A stretch of DNA of 6,198 nucleotides from an uncultured Centipeda sp. (GTDB lineage Bacteria; Bacillota; Negativicutes; Selenomonadales; Selenomonadaceae), in assembly GCA_937925565.1 (NCBI GenBank), contig CALALM010000001.1, positions 1 to 6,198 of the forward strand, in the 5' to 3' direction. The translations under genes were made by a program, and so were the position numbers. Of this stretch, positions 1-6,104 are shown piece after piece (position 1 is the first letter of the stretch; every line of letters starts with the position of its first letter). The notes under the pieces were generated by a model. It ran no database searches. It was given only the letters and a program-made list of their open reading frames with translations, and was not told the origin of the DNA.

Positions 1-1
1 T

Positions 2-382
2 TTCCTTGGCGACCGCACCGTGCAGCGCATCGGTCAGCGTCCCGTCGCCGTGGGCGGTGCACTCCTTACCTTCGCCGGCATCCTGCTCGTCATGTTCGCA
101 CCTGTGGATGCGCTCCTCTATGCAGGCTTCTTTGCAATCGGTATCGGCAGTGCCAATATCGTGCCCGTATTCTTCTCCCTCATGGGGCGTCAGAACGTTA
201 TGCCGATCGACACGGCGGTTTCTGCCGTCAGCACGATGGGGTATCTCGGCATCCTCGCGGGACCTGCCGCGATCGGTTTTGTCTCCGCACGCACGAATCT
301 GCAGACAGCATTTGGCATGCTTGCAGTACTCAGTATCTTGCAGGCAGCCGTCGGCTATTATGTGTTCAAGAAAATGGTTTGA
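2..382 (+). CDS. MFS transporter, C-terminal fragment (5' end outside window)
   Basis: This is the last 126 residues of a membrane permease; the reading frame is open to the window edge and ends at TGA 380-382. The fragment begins with F-L-G-D-R, followed by a basic R-I-G-Q-R-P stretch. This resembles the cytoplasmic loop motif of the major facilitator superfamily (G-x-x-x-D-R-x-G-R). Four hydrophobic segments follow, at about residues 14-34, 38-60, 70-90 and 97-120, which fits the last four helices of a 12-helix carrier. The segment G-I-G-S-A-N-I-V-P-V-F-F-S and the later G-Y-L-G-I-L-A-G-P-A-A-I-G-F resemble the YbjJ-like branch of the family; that placement is from memory and the substrate cannot be told. 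The gene converges on rpsT and shares its terminator. It is unlikely to be functionally tied to the glycogen genes. Confidence 0.85.
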   Translation, partial: FLGDRTVQRIGQRPVAVGGALLTFAGILLVMFAPVDALLYAGFFAIGIGSANIVPVFFSLMGRQNVMPIDTAVSAVSTMGYLGILAGPAAIGFVSARTNLQTAFGMLAVLSILQAAVGYYVFKKMV

Positions 383-404
383 TTGCATCTGCAAAACAGA
401 CATC

Positions 405-437
405 AAAAAACGCCATTCCAAACGGAATGGCGTTTTC
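405..437. terminator. Bidirectional intrinsic terminator between the MFS gene and rpsT
   Basis: The arms 407-419 and 424-436 are perfect 13-bp inverted complements around a 4-nt loop (420-423). The stem core is ACGCCATTCC and its complement. On the + strand the hairpin ends in TTTT, and on the - strand in TTTTTT (the A run at 405-410). It starts 24 bp after the MFS stop and 7 bp after the rpsT stop, so it can stop transcription from both convergent genes. Confidence 0.9.
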
Positions 438-443
438 TATAGC

Positions 444-710
444 TTACTGTGCCAGCGCGTTGACCTTCTTGGCAAGACGCGACTTCTTGCGTGCTGCAGC
501 GTTCTTGTGGTAGACGTTGTTTGCAGCTGCCTGATCGATGGACTTGTATGCCGCAACGAGGAGGTTTTTCGCCTCGTCTGCGTTGCCTGCGGCAACAGCG
601 TCATTGACACTGCGGATGGCGCGGCGGACGCGCGTCTTTTCCGCAACATTGCGTGCACGGCGCTTGGCGTCAGACTTTACACTCAGAATGGATGCCTTGA
701 TATTTGGCAA
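444..710 (-). CDS. rpsT: 30S ribosomal protein S20
   Basis: This encodes an 88-residue basic protein of the small ribosomal subunit that binds 16S rRNA; E. coli S20 has 87 residues. The sequence begins (M)P-N-I-K-A-S and continues with K-R-R-A-R-N, R-V-R-R-A-I and the C-terminal N-x-x-H-K-N-A-A-A-R-K-K-S-R-L-x-K-K block typical of S20. An upstream in-frame GTG at 719 would add three residues (M-N-D). I reject it because it lies inside the Shine-Dalgarno sequence and because S20 proteins normally start M-P-N-I-K. The chosen TTG at 708-710 sits 5 nt after GAGGGGGTGA. The gene is monocistronic, with its own promoter at 746-774 and a shared terminator at 405-437. A rare UUG start is also known for E. 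coli rpsT, where it is linked to autoregulation by S20; the same control here is inference. Confidence 0.97.
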   Translation of the reverse strand: MPNIKASILSVKSDAKRRARNVAEKTRVRRAIRSVNDAVAAGNADEAKNLLVAAYKSIDQAAANNVYHKNAAARKKSRLAKKVNALAQ

Positions 711-715
711 ATCGT

Positions 716-725
716 TCACCCCCTC
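716..725 (-). promoter_or_regulatory. rpsT ribosome binding site that fixes the TTG start
   Basis: Read on the - strand, this is GAGGGGGTGA, close to the ideal complement of the 16S rRNA 3' end. It ends 5 nt before TTG 710-708. The competing GTG codon at 719-717 is part of the site itself and so cannot be the start it serves. Confidence 0.8.
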
Positions 726-745
726 AACGAAAAATGTACTGAGCT

Positions 746-774
746 ATTTTATCACATGAAATTGCAAAAAGCAA
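746..774 (-). promoter_or_regulatory. Probable sigma-70/A promoter of rpsT
   Basis: On the - strand, TTGCTT (774-769) and TAAAAT (751-746) are separated by 17 bp, with a TGTGA just before the -10 box that resembles an extended -10. An A-rich tract (about 776-786) lies just upstream of the -35 and could act as an UP element, fitting a ribosomal protein gene. Transcription would start near 739, giving a 5' leader of about 29 nt. Confidence 0.7.
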
Positions 775-797
775 TATTTTTTTCTTTGTCAAACTTC

Positions 798-826
798 TTG
801 ATTCGACGGCAAACATAGGGTACAAT
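798..826 (+). promoter_or_regulatory. Probable promoter of the glg operon
   Basis: TTGATT (798-803) and TACAAT (821-826) are separated by 17 bp, matching 4/6 and 5/6 consensus bases. Transcription would start near 833. A perfect TATAAT at 832-837 lies just downstream but has no recognisable -35 at the right distance, so it may be a second, weaker or activator-dependent start. The promoter is divergent from that of rpsT, with about 24 bp between the two -35 boxes. Confidence 0.6.
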
Positions 827-832
827 AATCGT

Positions 833-1125
833 ATAATAAATATAAAAAATGGCAAGTACAAAAGTCCTCCTGCGACCCATTTGATAAATTTGAAAAAAGC
901 CTGAAAGTGCCCTGAAAACTTGCAGGAAATTCGGCTTATTTATCGAATTAGGTTGTTAAGTATCATAAAACGAATTAAGGAGGAACAATACGATAAAAAT
1001 GAGCGTAATCTCATTGAAATCGGCAGGGATATGGCGGAACGGACGGGTGTACGGCGAGCCCGACCGATTTGCCATTGCATATATGTTGGGGATACCGCCC
1101 GGTATCCGTGAGGGGAGAATTACCT
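833..1125 (+). other. Long 5' leader of the glg operon, no assigned gene
   Basis: About 290 nt separate the predicted transcription start from the glgC ATG. The first part (to about 1000) is AT-rich; the second is GC-rich. Visible elements are: a direct repeat CCTGAAA at 900-906 and 911-917; a hairpin AATTCG/CGAATT (928-933 with 944-949); a direct repeat CGAATTA at 944-950 and 971-977; a strong Shine-Dalgarno-like AAGGAGG at 977-983 with no start codon at normal distance; its perfect complement TCCTCCT at 865-871; an inverted repeat AAATCGG/CCGATTT (1017-1023 with 1064-1070); and a 7-bp hairpin at 1090-1107. An ATG at 999 opens a 58-codon frame that overlaps the start of glgC. I recognise no known riboswitch class. 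Regulatory RNA is possible but unproven. Confidence 0.4.
1090..1107 (+). promoter_or_regulatory. Hairpin just upstream of the glgC ribosome binding site
   Basis: GGATACC (1090-1096) and GGTATCC (1101-1107) form a perfect 7-bp stem around the loop GCCC. The stem ends 3 nt before the glgC Shine-Dalgarno sequence (AGGGGAG, 1111-1117). No T-tract follows, so it is not an intrinsic terminator. It could affect ribosome access or mRNA stability; the function is inference. Confidence 0.45.
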
Positions 1126-2280
1126 ATGAGAAAAACAGAGTGCTTGGCAATGATTTTGGCAGGCGGACAAGGTAGCCGCCTTGGTGCGCTCACGAAGCGC
1201 GTTGCAAAGCCGGCGGTTCCGTTTGGGGGGAAATACCGCATCATTGACTTCCCGCTCAGCAACTGTGTCAACTCCGGCATTGAAAAGGTCGGCGTTCTGA
1301 CGCAGTATCGGCCACTTGAGCTGAACCAGTATCTCGGTTCGGGCAGCGCGTGGGATCTCGATAAGCGTGACGGCGGTCTTTTCGTTCTGCCGCCCTATGC
1401 ACGTGAAAAGGGCGCAGAGTGGTACCGCGGCACGGCAGATGCGATCTATCAGAACCTCAATTTCATCGACATGGCGGATCCCGACTATGTGCTCATTCTC
1501 TCCGGCGACCACATCTATACGATGGACTACGCCTGGATGCTTGAGACGCACAAGAAGAACAAGGCGCAGGCGACGATCGGTGTCTTCGAGGTTCCGTGGG
1601 ATGAAGCGCCGCGTTTTGGCATTATGAATACGGACGAGACCGGACGGATTGTCGAGTTCGAGGAAAAACCGGCGAAGCCGAAGAGCAACCTCGCTTCCAT
1701 GGGGATCTATATTTTCAATCGGGACTATCTCGCGGAGTACCTCAATGCGGATGCAAAGAGCGAGACCTCGAGCCATGACTTCGGCAAGGACATCATTCCG
1801 AAGATGCTCGCCGATGAGGGACGCCTCTATTCCTACGCCTTCAACGGCTACTGGAAGGATGTCGGTACGATTGAGAGCCTCTGGCAGGCAAACATGGATC
1901 TCCTTCAGGATGAGCCGCCGTTTGAGCTCTTGGGCAAGTGGCACATTTACTCCTTCAACCCCTCCATGCCGCCGCAGTTCGTCGGTAAAGAGGCGAAGAT
2001 CAAGCGCTCGATGATCAGTGAGGGCACCATGATCCTCGGTACGGTTGAGAACTCCGTGATCTTCCCGGGTGTCCGCGTCGGCAAGGGCGCCGTCGTGCGC
2101 AACTCTGTTCTGCTCCCGTCGGCTGTCGTGGAGAGCGGCGCTGTGGTGGACTATGCCATTCTCGCACAGTATGCCGTGGTCGAGGGAGGGGCGCAGGTGA
2201 TCGGCGAGAAGTCCCGGATCACGGTCATCCCCGAGGGGGAGACGGTGTCTGTTGCCACGACCGAGCAGCGTGTGGGGTGA
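1126..2280 (+). CDS. glgC: Glucose-1-phosphate adenylyltransferase (ADP-glucose pyrophosphorylase), catalytic subunit
   Basis: This 384-residue cytoplasmic enzyme converts ATP and glucose-1-phosphate to ADP-glucose and pyrophosphate, the committed step of bacterial glycogen synthesis. The N-terminal nucleotidyltransferase domain (about 1-250) has the loop A-G-G-Q-G-S-R-L (12-19), [16 protein letters not shown] (27-42), W-Y-R-G-T-A-D-A (99-106), S-G-D-H-I-Y with the metal-binding Asp128, E-E-K-P with Lys181 at the sugar-phosphate site, D-F-G-K-D (218-222) and Y-W-K-D-V-G-T (242-248). The rest is a left-handed beta-helix domain seen as hexapeptide-like repeats. The ATG at 1126 follows AGGGGAG by 8 nt and places the nucleotide loop at the usual distance from the start. 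The frame remains open upstream to an ATG at 1069, but that has no good binding site and would add unconserved residues. GlgD follows after 30 bp. By family knowledge the two form a mixed tetramer in Firmicutes. Confidence 0.97.
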   Translation: MRKTECLAMILAGGQGSRLGALTKRVAKPAVPFGGKYRIIDFPLSNCVNSGIEKVGVLTQYRPLELNQYLGSGSAWDLDKRDGGLFVLPPYAREKGAEWYRGTADAIYQNLNFIDMADPDYVLILSGDHIYTMDYAWMLETHKKNKAQATIGVFEVPWDEAPRFGIMNTDETGRIVEFEEKPAKPKSNLASMGIYIFNRDYLAEYLNADAKSETSSHDFGKDIIPKMLADEGRLYSYAFNGYWKDVGTIESLWQANMDLLQDEPPFELLGKWHIYSFNPSMPPQFVGKEAKIKRSMISEGTMILGTVENSVIFPGVRVGKGAVVRNSVLLPSAVVESGAVVDYAILAQYAVVEGGAQVIGEKSRITVIPEGETVSVATTEQRVG

Positions 2281-2310
2281 GCCGTAGGAAGAGAATGGAG
2301 TGAACATACA

Positions 2311-3417
2311 ATGAATACCGTAATGGGTCTCATCAACCTGCAGGAGGACGGAAGTCTCATTCGTGAACTCGCCGACCGGCGTGCGGTTGAATCCATTCCC
2401 TTCGCCGGACGTTACCGTCTGATTGACTTTGCTCTCTCGAGCATGGTCAACTCGGGAATCAACAAGGTGGGCATCATGCTCCCCGATGAACCGCGTTCCG
2501 TGCTCGATCACCTGCGTTCGGGAAAGGACTGGGATCTGGCGCGTCGTCACGACGGTCTCTTCTACCTGCCGGCGGCACAGGACGATGCCCAACGCCGTAA
2601 GGGCGATCTCAAGAATTTCTATCACAATCTGGACTTTATAGAACATGCGTCCTCGCGTTACATTCTCCTGACGAACGGCAGCTTTGTCTACAACATCGAC
2701 TTCAACCAGGTGTTGCGTTTCCATCAGAACACGGGGGCGGATATCACGCTCGTCTCGCATACGACGATCGATGAGAACACGGGCAACAACATTGTACTCG
2801 ACACGGCGGAGAACGGTCTCGTCCTCGATATCGCGGAGAAACCGGTCGCCTATCAGGGCATGAAGGTGTCGATGGGGATCTACCTCATGGACAAGCGCGC
2901 GTTCGTTGAGATTGTACGCTATGCGTACGAGCGCGGTGGGCAGGATTTCGTGCTCGACGGCATCATCCGCCGTGCGGCGGACTACACGATGTTCGCCTAT
3001 GAGCATGACGGCTACATGGCGCATGTGGATTCGATGTCGACTTACTACCGGGCGAATATGGAGATCCTCGATCCGGAGGTCTGGCAAAACCTCTTCATGG
3101 GTGAGCGTCCCGTCTACACGAAGATCAAGGACGGCGTGCCAGTGCAGTACAAGGAGACCGCAAAGGTCACAAATTCTCTCATCGCGAACAGCTGCATCGT
3201 GCGCGGTGAGGTGGAGAACAGCATCCTCTTCCGCGGGGTAAAGGTGGGCAAGGATGTGAAGATCCGGAATTCGATCATCATGCAGAAATGTGACATTCAG
3301 GATGGCGCTCTTGTTGAAAATGTCATCTGCGACAAGAACGTCGTAATTACAGCGGAGAAGTGGCTGAAGGGAGCTGCAGAGTACCCGCTCGTCATCAAGA
3401 AGAATATCACAATCTAA
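2311..3417 (+). CDS. glgD: GlgD, non-catalytic regulatory paralogue of ADP-glucose pyrophosphorylase
   Basis: This 368-residue homologue of the preceding GlgC has the same two-domain layout. Preserved parts include P-F-A-G-R-Y-R-L-I-D-F (30-40), L-S-S-M-V-N-S-G-I, A-E-K-P and the C-terminal beta-helix repeats. The catalytic elements are degraded. The glycine-rich A-G-G-Q-G-S-R-L loop is replaced by I-N-L-Q-E-D-G-S-L, the Y-R-G-T-A-D-A segment is lost, and the S-G-D-H-I-Y of GlgC reads N-G-S-F-V-Y, so the catalytic Asp becomes Ser124. This is the pattern of Firmicutes GlgD, known from Geobacillus and Streptococcus work to have little or no activity alone but to modify the kinetics of GlgC in a GlgC/GlgD complex. 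The ATG at 2311 lies 7 nt after GGAGTGA (2297-2303). No frameshift or stop is seen, so it is a maintained gene and not a decayed copy. Confidence 0.95.
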   Translation: MNTVMGLINLQEDGSLIRELADRRAVESIPFAGRYRLIDFALSSMVNSGINKVGIMLPDEPRSVLDHLRSGKDWDLARRHDGLFYLPAAQDDAQRRKGDLKNFYHNLDFIEHASSRYILLTNGSFVYNIDFNQVLRFHQNTGADITLVSHTTIDENTGNNIVLDTAENGLVLDIAEKPVAYQGMKVSMGIYLMDKRAFVEIVRYAYERGGQDFVLDGIIRRAADYTMFAYEHDGYMAHVDSMSTYYRANMEILDPEVWQNLFMGERPVYTKIKDGVPVQYKETAKVTNSLIANSCIVRGEVENSILFRGVKVGKDVKIRNSIIMQKCDIQDGALVENVICDKNVVITAEKWLKGAAEYPLVIKKNITI

Positions 3418-3430
3418 ATTGTTTGTATTG

Positions 3431-3483
3431 CCGTTAGCGGTTTCTTCCCGTTTCATGCGTTGGGACGGGAAGGGCTATAACGG
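3431..3483 (+). promoter_or_regulatory. Nested hairpin between glgD and glgP
   Basis: An 8-bp perfect stem, CTTCCCGT (3444-3451) with ACGGGAAG (3465-3472), has a 13-nt loop. It is enclosed by an outer 6-bp perfect stem, CCGTTA (3431-3436) with TAACGG (3478-3483). Only a T-rich but interrupted stretch follows (about 3485-3506), so a full terminator is unlikely. It may be a partial attenuator, processing site or 3' stabiliser that sets different levels of glgCD and glgP message. No convincing promoter was found in this 161-bp gap. Confidence 0.5.
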
Positions 3484-3564
3484 CTTCTTGTTTCTGATAC
3501 TTCTTATGGGGATTGCTGCCGCGTGCAGGAAAAGAAGGTCGGGGGAGACAAGAAACGTTTGGAA

Positions 3565-3570
3565 AAGGAG
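3565..3570 (+). promoter_or_regulatory. glgP ribosome binding site that fixes the TTG start
   Basis: AAGGAG within AAAAGGAGTGG is placed 8 nt before TTG 3579-3581. The in-frame GTG at 3570-3572 overlaps this site and is too close to be used with it. Earlier in-frame starts, such as ATT/ATG-like codons near 3506-3513, have no comparable binding site. Confidence 0.75.
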
Positions 3571-3578
3571 TGGACGAT

Positions 3579-6044
3579 TTGGCACAGAAGGATCAGGTCG
3601 TGAGACCGACAGGGAAAGCTCTCGAGACGATGAAGAAGATCTTGAAGAGCCGTTTTATCACAACCGCGCATGTTATGTTTGGCCGCGAGGTAGAGGAACT
3701 GACGGAGATCGAGATCTACAAGACGATCGCGGCAACCGCCAAACAGTCCATCTCGGATAATTGGATCAAAACGAACAAGCAGTATAGCGAGCGCAAGGAG
3801 AAGCAGATCTATTATTTCTCCATTGAATTCCTGCTCGGGCGTCTTTTAAAGTCCAATCTTATCAACCTCGGGATTGAAGAGGCACTGCGGGATGTTCTCA
3901 AGGACTTCAAGCTGAACCTCTCGGATGCGTACGAGGTGGAGCCGGATGCGGGACTCGGCAACGGTGGGTTAGGACGTCTTGCCGCCTGCTTTATCGACTC
4001 TCTCGCAGCACATCGTCTGCCCGGTCATGGCTGTACGATTCGCTATCAGTACGGACTCTTCGAACAGAAGATCGTCGGCGGCAATCAGGTCGAGATTCCG
4101 GACAACTGGCTGCGCGACGGCTTTGCGTGGGAATACCGCAAGCCGGATAAGTCCGTGGATGTCAAATTCGGCGGGAATGCCTATATGCGTGACATCGGGG
4201 ACGGCAAGCTGGAGCTTGTGCATGAGAACCCGATGGTTGTCATGGCGGTGCCGTATGATATGCCGATTGTCGGTTACCACAATGCGACGGTCAACACCCT
4301 GCGCATGTGGAATGCGGAGGTCAACCGTGACTTCTCCGACTATGGCATGCTGACACAGGAACAGATCCAACAGCGGAACGACTACCGCAGCTTTGTCGAG
4401 TCCATCACGCGCTATCTCTATCCGGACGATAGCACATTCGAGGGACGCCGTATGCGTCTCATTCAGGAGTACTTCTTCGTATCGGCAGGCGTACAGAGCA
4501 TTGTTCGTCACTACAAGAAGACGGGCATGAGCATCTACGACTTCGGCAAGAAGATCGGCATCCACATCAACGATACCCATCCTGCGCTCTGTGTGGCAGA
4601 GCTCATGCGGATCCTCGTCGATGATGAAGGGCTGACATGGGAGGATGCGTGGGCGATCACGCGCGATACGATCGCGTATACGAACCACACGATCATGCCG
4701 GAGGCGCTCGAGACGTGGGGCATCGACATGTTCCGCCCGCTCCTGCCGCGCATCTACATGATCATCGATGAGATCAACCGCCGCCACGTTGAGGAGGTGC
4801 GCCGCCGCTATCCGAACAATGAGGATAAGGTGCGTGCGCTCTCCATCATTCAGGATGGCGTGATCCACATGGCACGCCTTTCCATCGTCGGCGGTCACAG
4901 TGTCAACGGTGTGGCGAAGATCCATACAGGCATCCTGAAATCCACAACGCTCAAGGATTTCTATGACTATACGCCGCGCAAGTTCAACAACAAGACAAAC
5001 GGTATTACGCACCGCCGTTGGCTTATGGGGGCGAACCCCGAGCTTGCCGCGCTGATCGACAATATGCTGGGCAGCCGCGAATGGCATCGCCATCCGGAGA
5101 AGATGGACGGTCTGCATGACCATGTTGATGACAAGAACTTCCTTGAGCAGCTGATGAAGATCAAGTATCTGCGCCGCGAGGGGCTTGCACATTACATCGA
5201 GCAGCACAATGGAGTGAAACTTAACCCGGATTCGATGTTCGACATTCAGGTAAAGCGCATCCACTCCTACAAGCGGCAACTGATGAACATTTTGCACATC
5301 ATGTACCGCTATCACCGTGCATTGCATGAGCCGTCCTTCCTGGCGCAGCCCGTGACCTATTTCTTTGGGGGCAAGGCGGCGCCGGGGTACTACATCGCAA
5401 AGGAGACGATCCGCCTCATCAATGTGGTCGCAGATCGCATCAACAAGGATAGGCGTGTCAATAACTTCATGAAGGTCATCTTCATCGAGAACTTCGGCGT
5501 CTCCATCGGTGAACTTGTCTATCCGGCAGCGGATGTCAGCGAGCAGATCTCTACGGCGTCGAAGGAGGCGTCGGGCACGGGCAACATGAAGTTTATGATG
5601 AATGGTGCGATCACGCTCGGCACACTCGACGGCGCGAACGTCGAGATCCGTGATGCAGTGGGGAGTGAGCACTGCGTCATCTTCGGTCTTAAGGCCGAGG
5701 AGGTTATGAACTACTATGCGACGGGGGCCTACTCAGCGTGGGATGAATACAACACGAATGAGAAGGTGCGCACGGTGATGAACCAGCTCGTCGATGGTAC
5801 CTATGGGGATTTCCGTTCGCTGTATGATTATCTCCTGCACGCGAACGATGAATTCTTTATCTTGAAGGACTTCAATGCGTATGACAACGCACGCATCGAG
5901 GTCATGCGCCGGTTCAAGGACAAGGACGGCTGGGCACGTACGGCGGCAATGAACGTCGCGCACTCCGGCGGCTTCTCGTCCGACCGCACAATTGACGAGT
6001 ATGCACGGGAGATCTGGAATATCCACCCCGTCATTATCTCATAA
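3579..6044 (+). CDS. glgP: Glycogen/alpha-glucan phosphorylase
   Basis: This 821-residue PLP-dependent enzyme releases glucose-1-phosphate from the non-reducing ends of glycogen using inorganic phosphate (glycosyltransferase family 35). The length is close to that of E. coli GlgP (815). Motifs in order are: D-A-G-L-G-N-G-G-L-G-R-L (123-134), N-D-T-H-P (331-335), Y-T-N-H-T-I-M-P-E-A-L-E-T-W, F-N-N-K-T-N-G-I-T-H-R-R-W, Q-V-K-R-I-H-S-Y-K-R-Q (557-567), F-F-G-G-K-A-A-P-G-Y (595-604) and E-A-S-G-T-G-N-M-K-F, with Lys671 expected to carry PLP. All catalytic landmarks are present. The start is a TTG chosen for its binding site. The longer open frame upstream (from about 3513) encodes a Gly/Arg-rich stretch with no family character. 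It follows glgD by 161 bp and precedes glgB by 60 bp. The product, glucose-1-phosphate, is also the substrate of GlgC. Confidence 0.97.
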   Translation: MAQKDQVVRPTGKALETMKKILKSRFITTAHVMFGREVEELTEIEIYKTIAATAKQSISDNWIKTNKQYSERKEKQIYYFSIEFLLGRLLKSNLINLGIEEALRDVLKDFKLNLSDAYEVEPDAGLGNGGLGRLAACFIDSLAAHRLPGHGCTIRYQYGLFEQKIVGGNQVEIPDNWLRDGFAWEYRKPDKSVDVKFGGNAYMRDIGDGKLELVHENPMVVMAVPYDMPIVGYHNATVNTLRMWNAEVNRDFSDYGMLTQEQIQQRNDYRSFVESITRYLYPDDSTFEGRRMRLIQEYFFVSAGVQSIVRHYKKTGMSIYDFGKKIGIHINDTHPALCVAELMRILVDDEGLTWEDAWAITRDTIAYTNHTIMPEALETWGIDMFRPLLPRIYMIIDEINRRHVEEVRRRYPNNEDKVRALSIIQDGVIHMARLSIVGGHSVNGVAKIHTGILKSTTLKDFYDYTPRKFNNKTNGITHRRWLMGANPELAALIDNMLGSREWHRHPEKMDGLHDHVDDKNFLEQLMKIKYLRREGLAHYIEQHNGVKLNPDSMFDIQVKRIHSYKRQLMNILHIMYRYHRALHEPSFLAQPVTYFFGGKAAPGYYIAKETIRLINVVADRINKDRRVNNFMKVIFIENFGVSIGELVYPAADVSEQISTASKEASGTGNMKFMMNGAITLGTLDGANVEIRDAVGSEHCVIFGLKAEEVMNYYATGAYSAWDEYNTNEKVRTVMNQLVDGTYGDFRSLYDYLLHANDEFFILKDFNAYDNARIEVMRRFKDKDGWARTAAMNVAHSGGFSSDRTIDEYAREIWNIHPVIIS

Positions 6045-6054
6045 GAAGAAAAGG

Positions 6055-6096
6055 GTGCGCGGGTAGGAACCGCACGCTCCTAGGAAAATACAGGAG
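6055..6096 (+). promoter_or_regulatory. Possible hairpins between glgP and glgB, one covering the glgB ribosome binding site
   Basis: GTGCG (6055-6059) can pair with CGCAC (6071-6075). Next to it, CTCCT (6077-6081) can pair with AGGAG (6092-6096) across a 10-nt loop. That second stem would hide most of AGGAGG (6092-6097), the glgB Shine-Dalgarno sequence. No T-tract is present, so termination is not suggested. Both stems are only 5 bp and may be chance. Confidence 0.3.
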
Positions 6097-6104
6097 GGGA
6101 TCGT

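Noticed and set aside
787..792. A perfect TTGACA on the - strand upstream of rpsT
   Set aside because: No acceptable -10 lies 16-18 bp downstream (the sequence there reads TTTTGC); the TTGCTT/TAAAAT pair is the better promoter.
6..818. A 270-codon + strand frame running through the MFS end, the terminator and rpsT
   Set aside because: It crosses a strong terminator, runs antisense to rpsT and has no coherent domain; the permease frame and rpsT explain the region.
849..884. A possible 11-residue leader peptide (M-A-S-T-K-V-L-L-R-P-I) early in the glg leader
   Set aside because: There is no Shine-Dalgarno sequence before the ATG, no run of regulatory codons and no terminator/antiterminator pair after it.
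920..1111. A 63-codon frame starting at TTG in the glgC leader
   Set aside because: No binding site precedes the start, the AT-rich first half reads like non-coding sequence, and no motif is visible.
1126..3417. glgC and glgD considered as a recent tandem duplication
   Set aside because: The two proteins share fold and some motifs but differ across most positions and in the catalytic core. This is the ancient GlgC/GlgD split seen across Firmicutes.
1120..3456. A 778-codon open frame on the - strand across glgC, glgD and the gap between them
   Set aside because: It is the antisense shadow of two GC-biased genes. The translation is rich in His, Arg, Asp and Val with no family motifs, while the + strand proteins are unmistakable.
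3513..3578. A 22-residue N-terminal extension of GlgP
   Set aside because: The upstream start lacks a binding site and the Gly/Arg-rich extension has no counterpart in the family as I know it; AAGGAG plus TTG at 3579 is better supported.
3969..5672. A 567-codon open frame on the - strand inside glgP
   Set aside because: Antisense shadow with the same skewed composition and no recognisable domain; glgP is fully conserved over this stretch.
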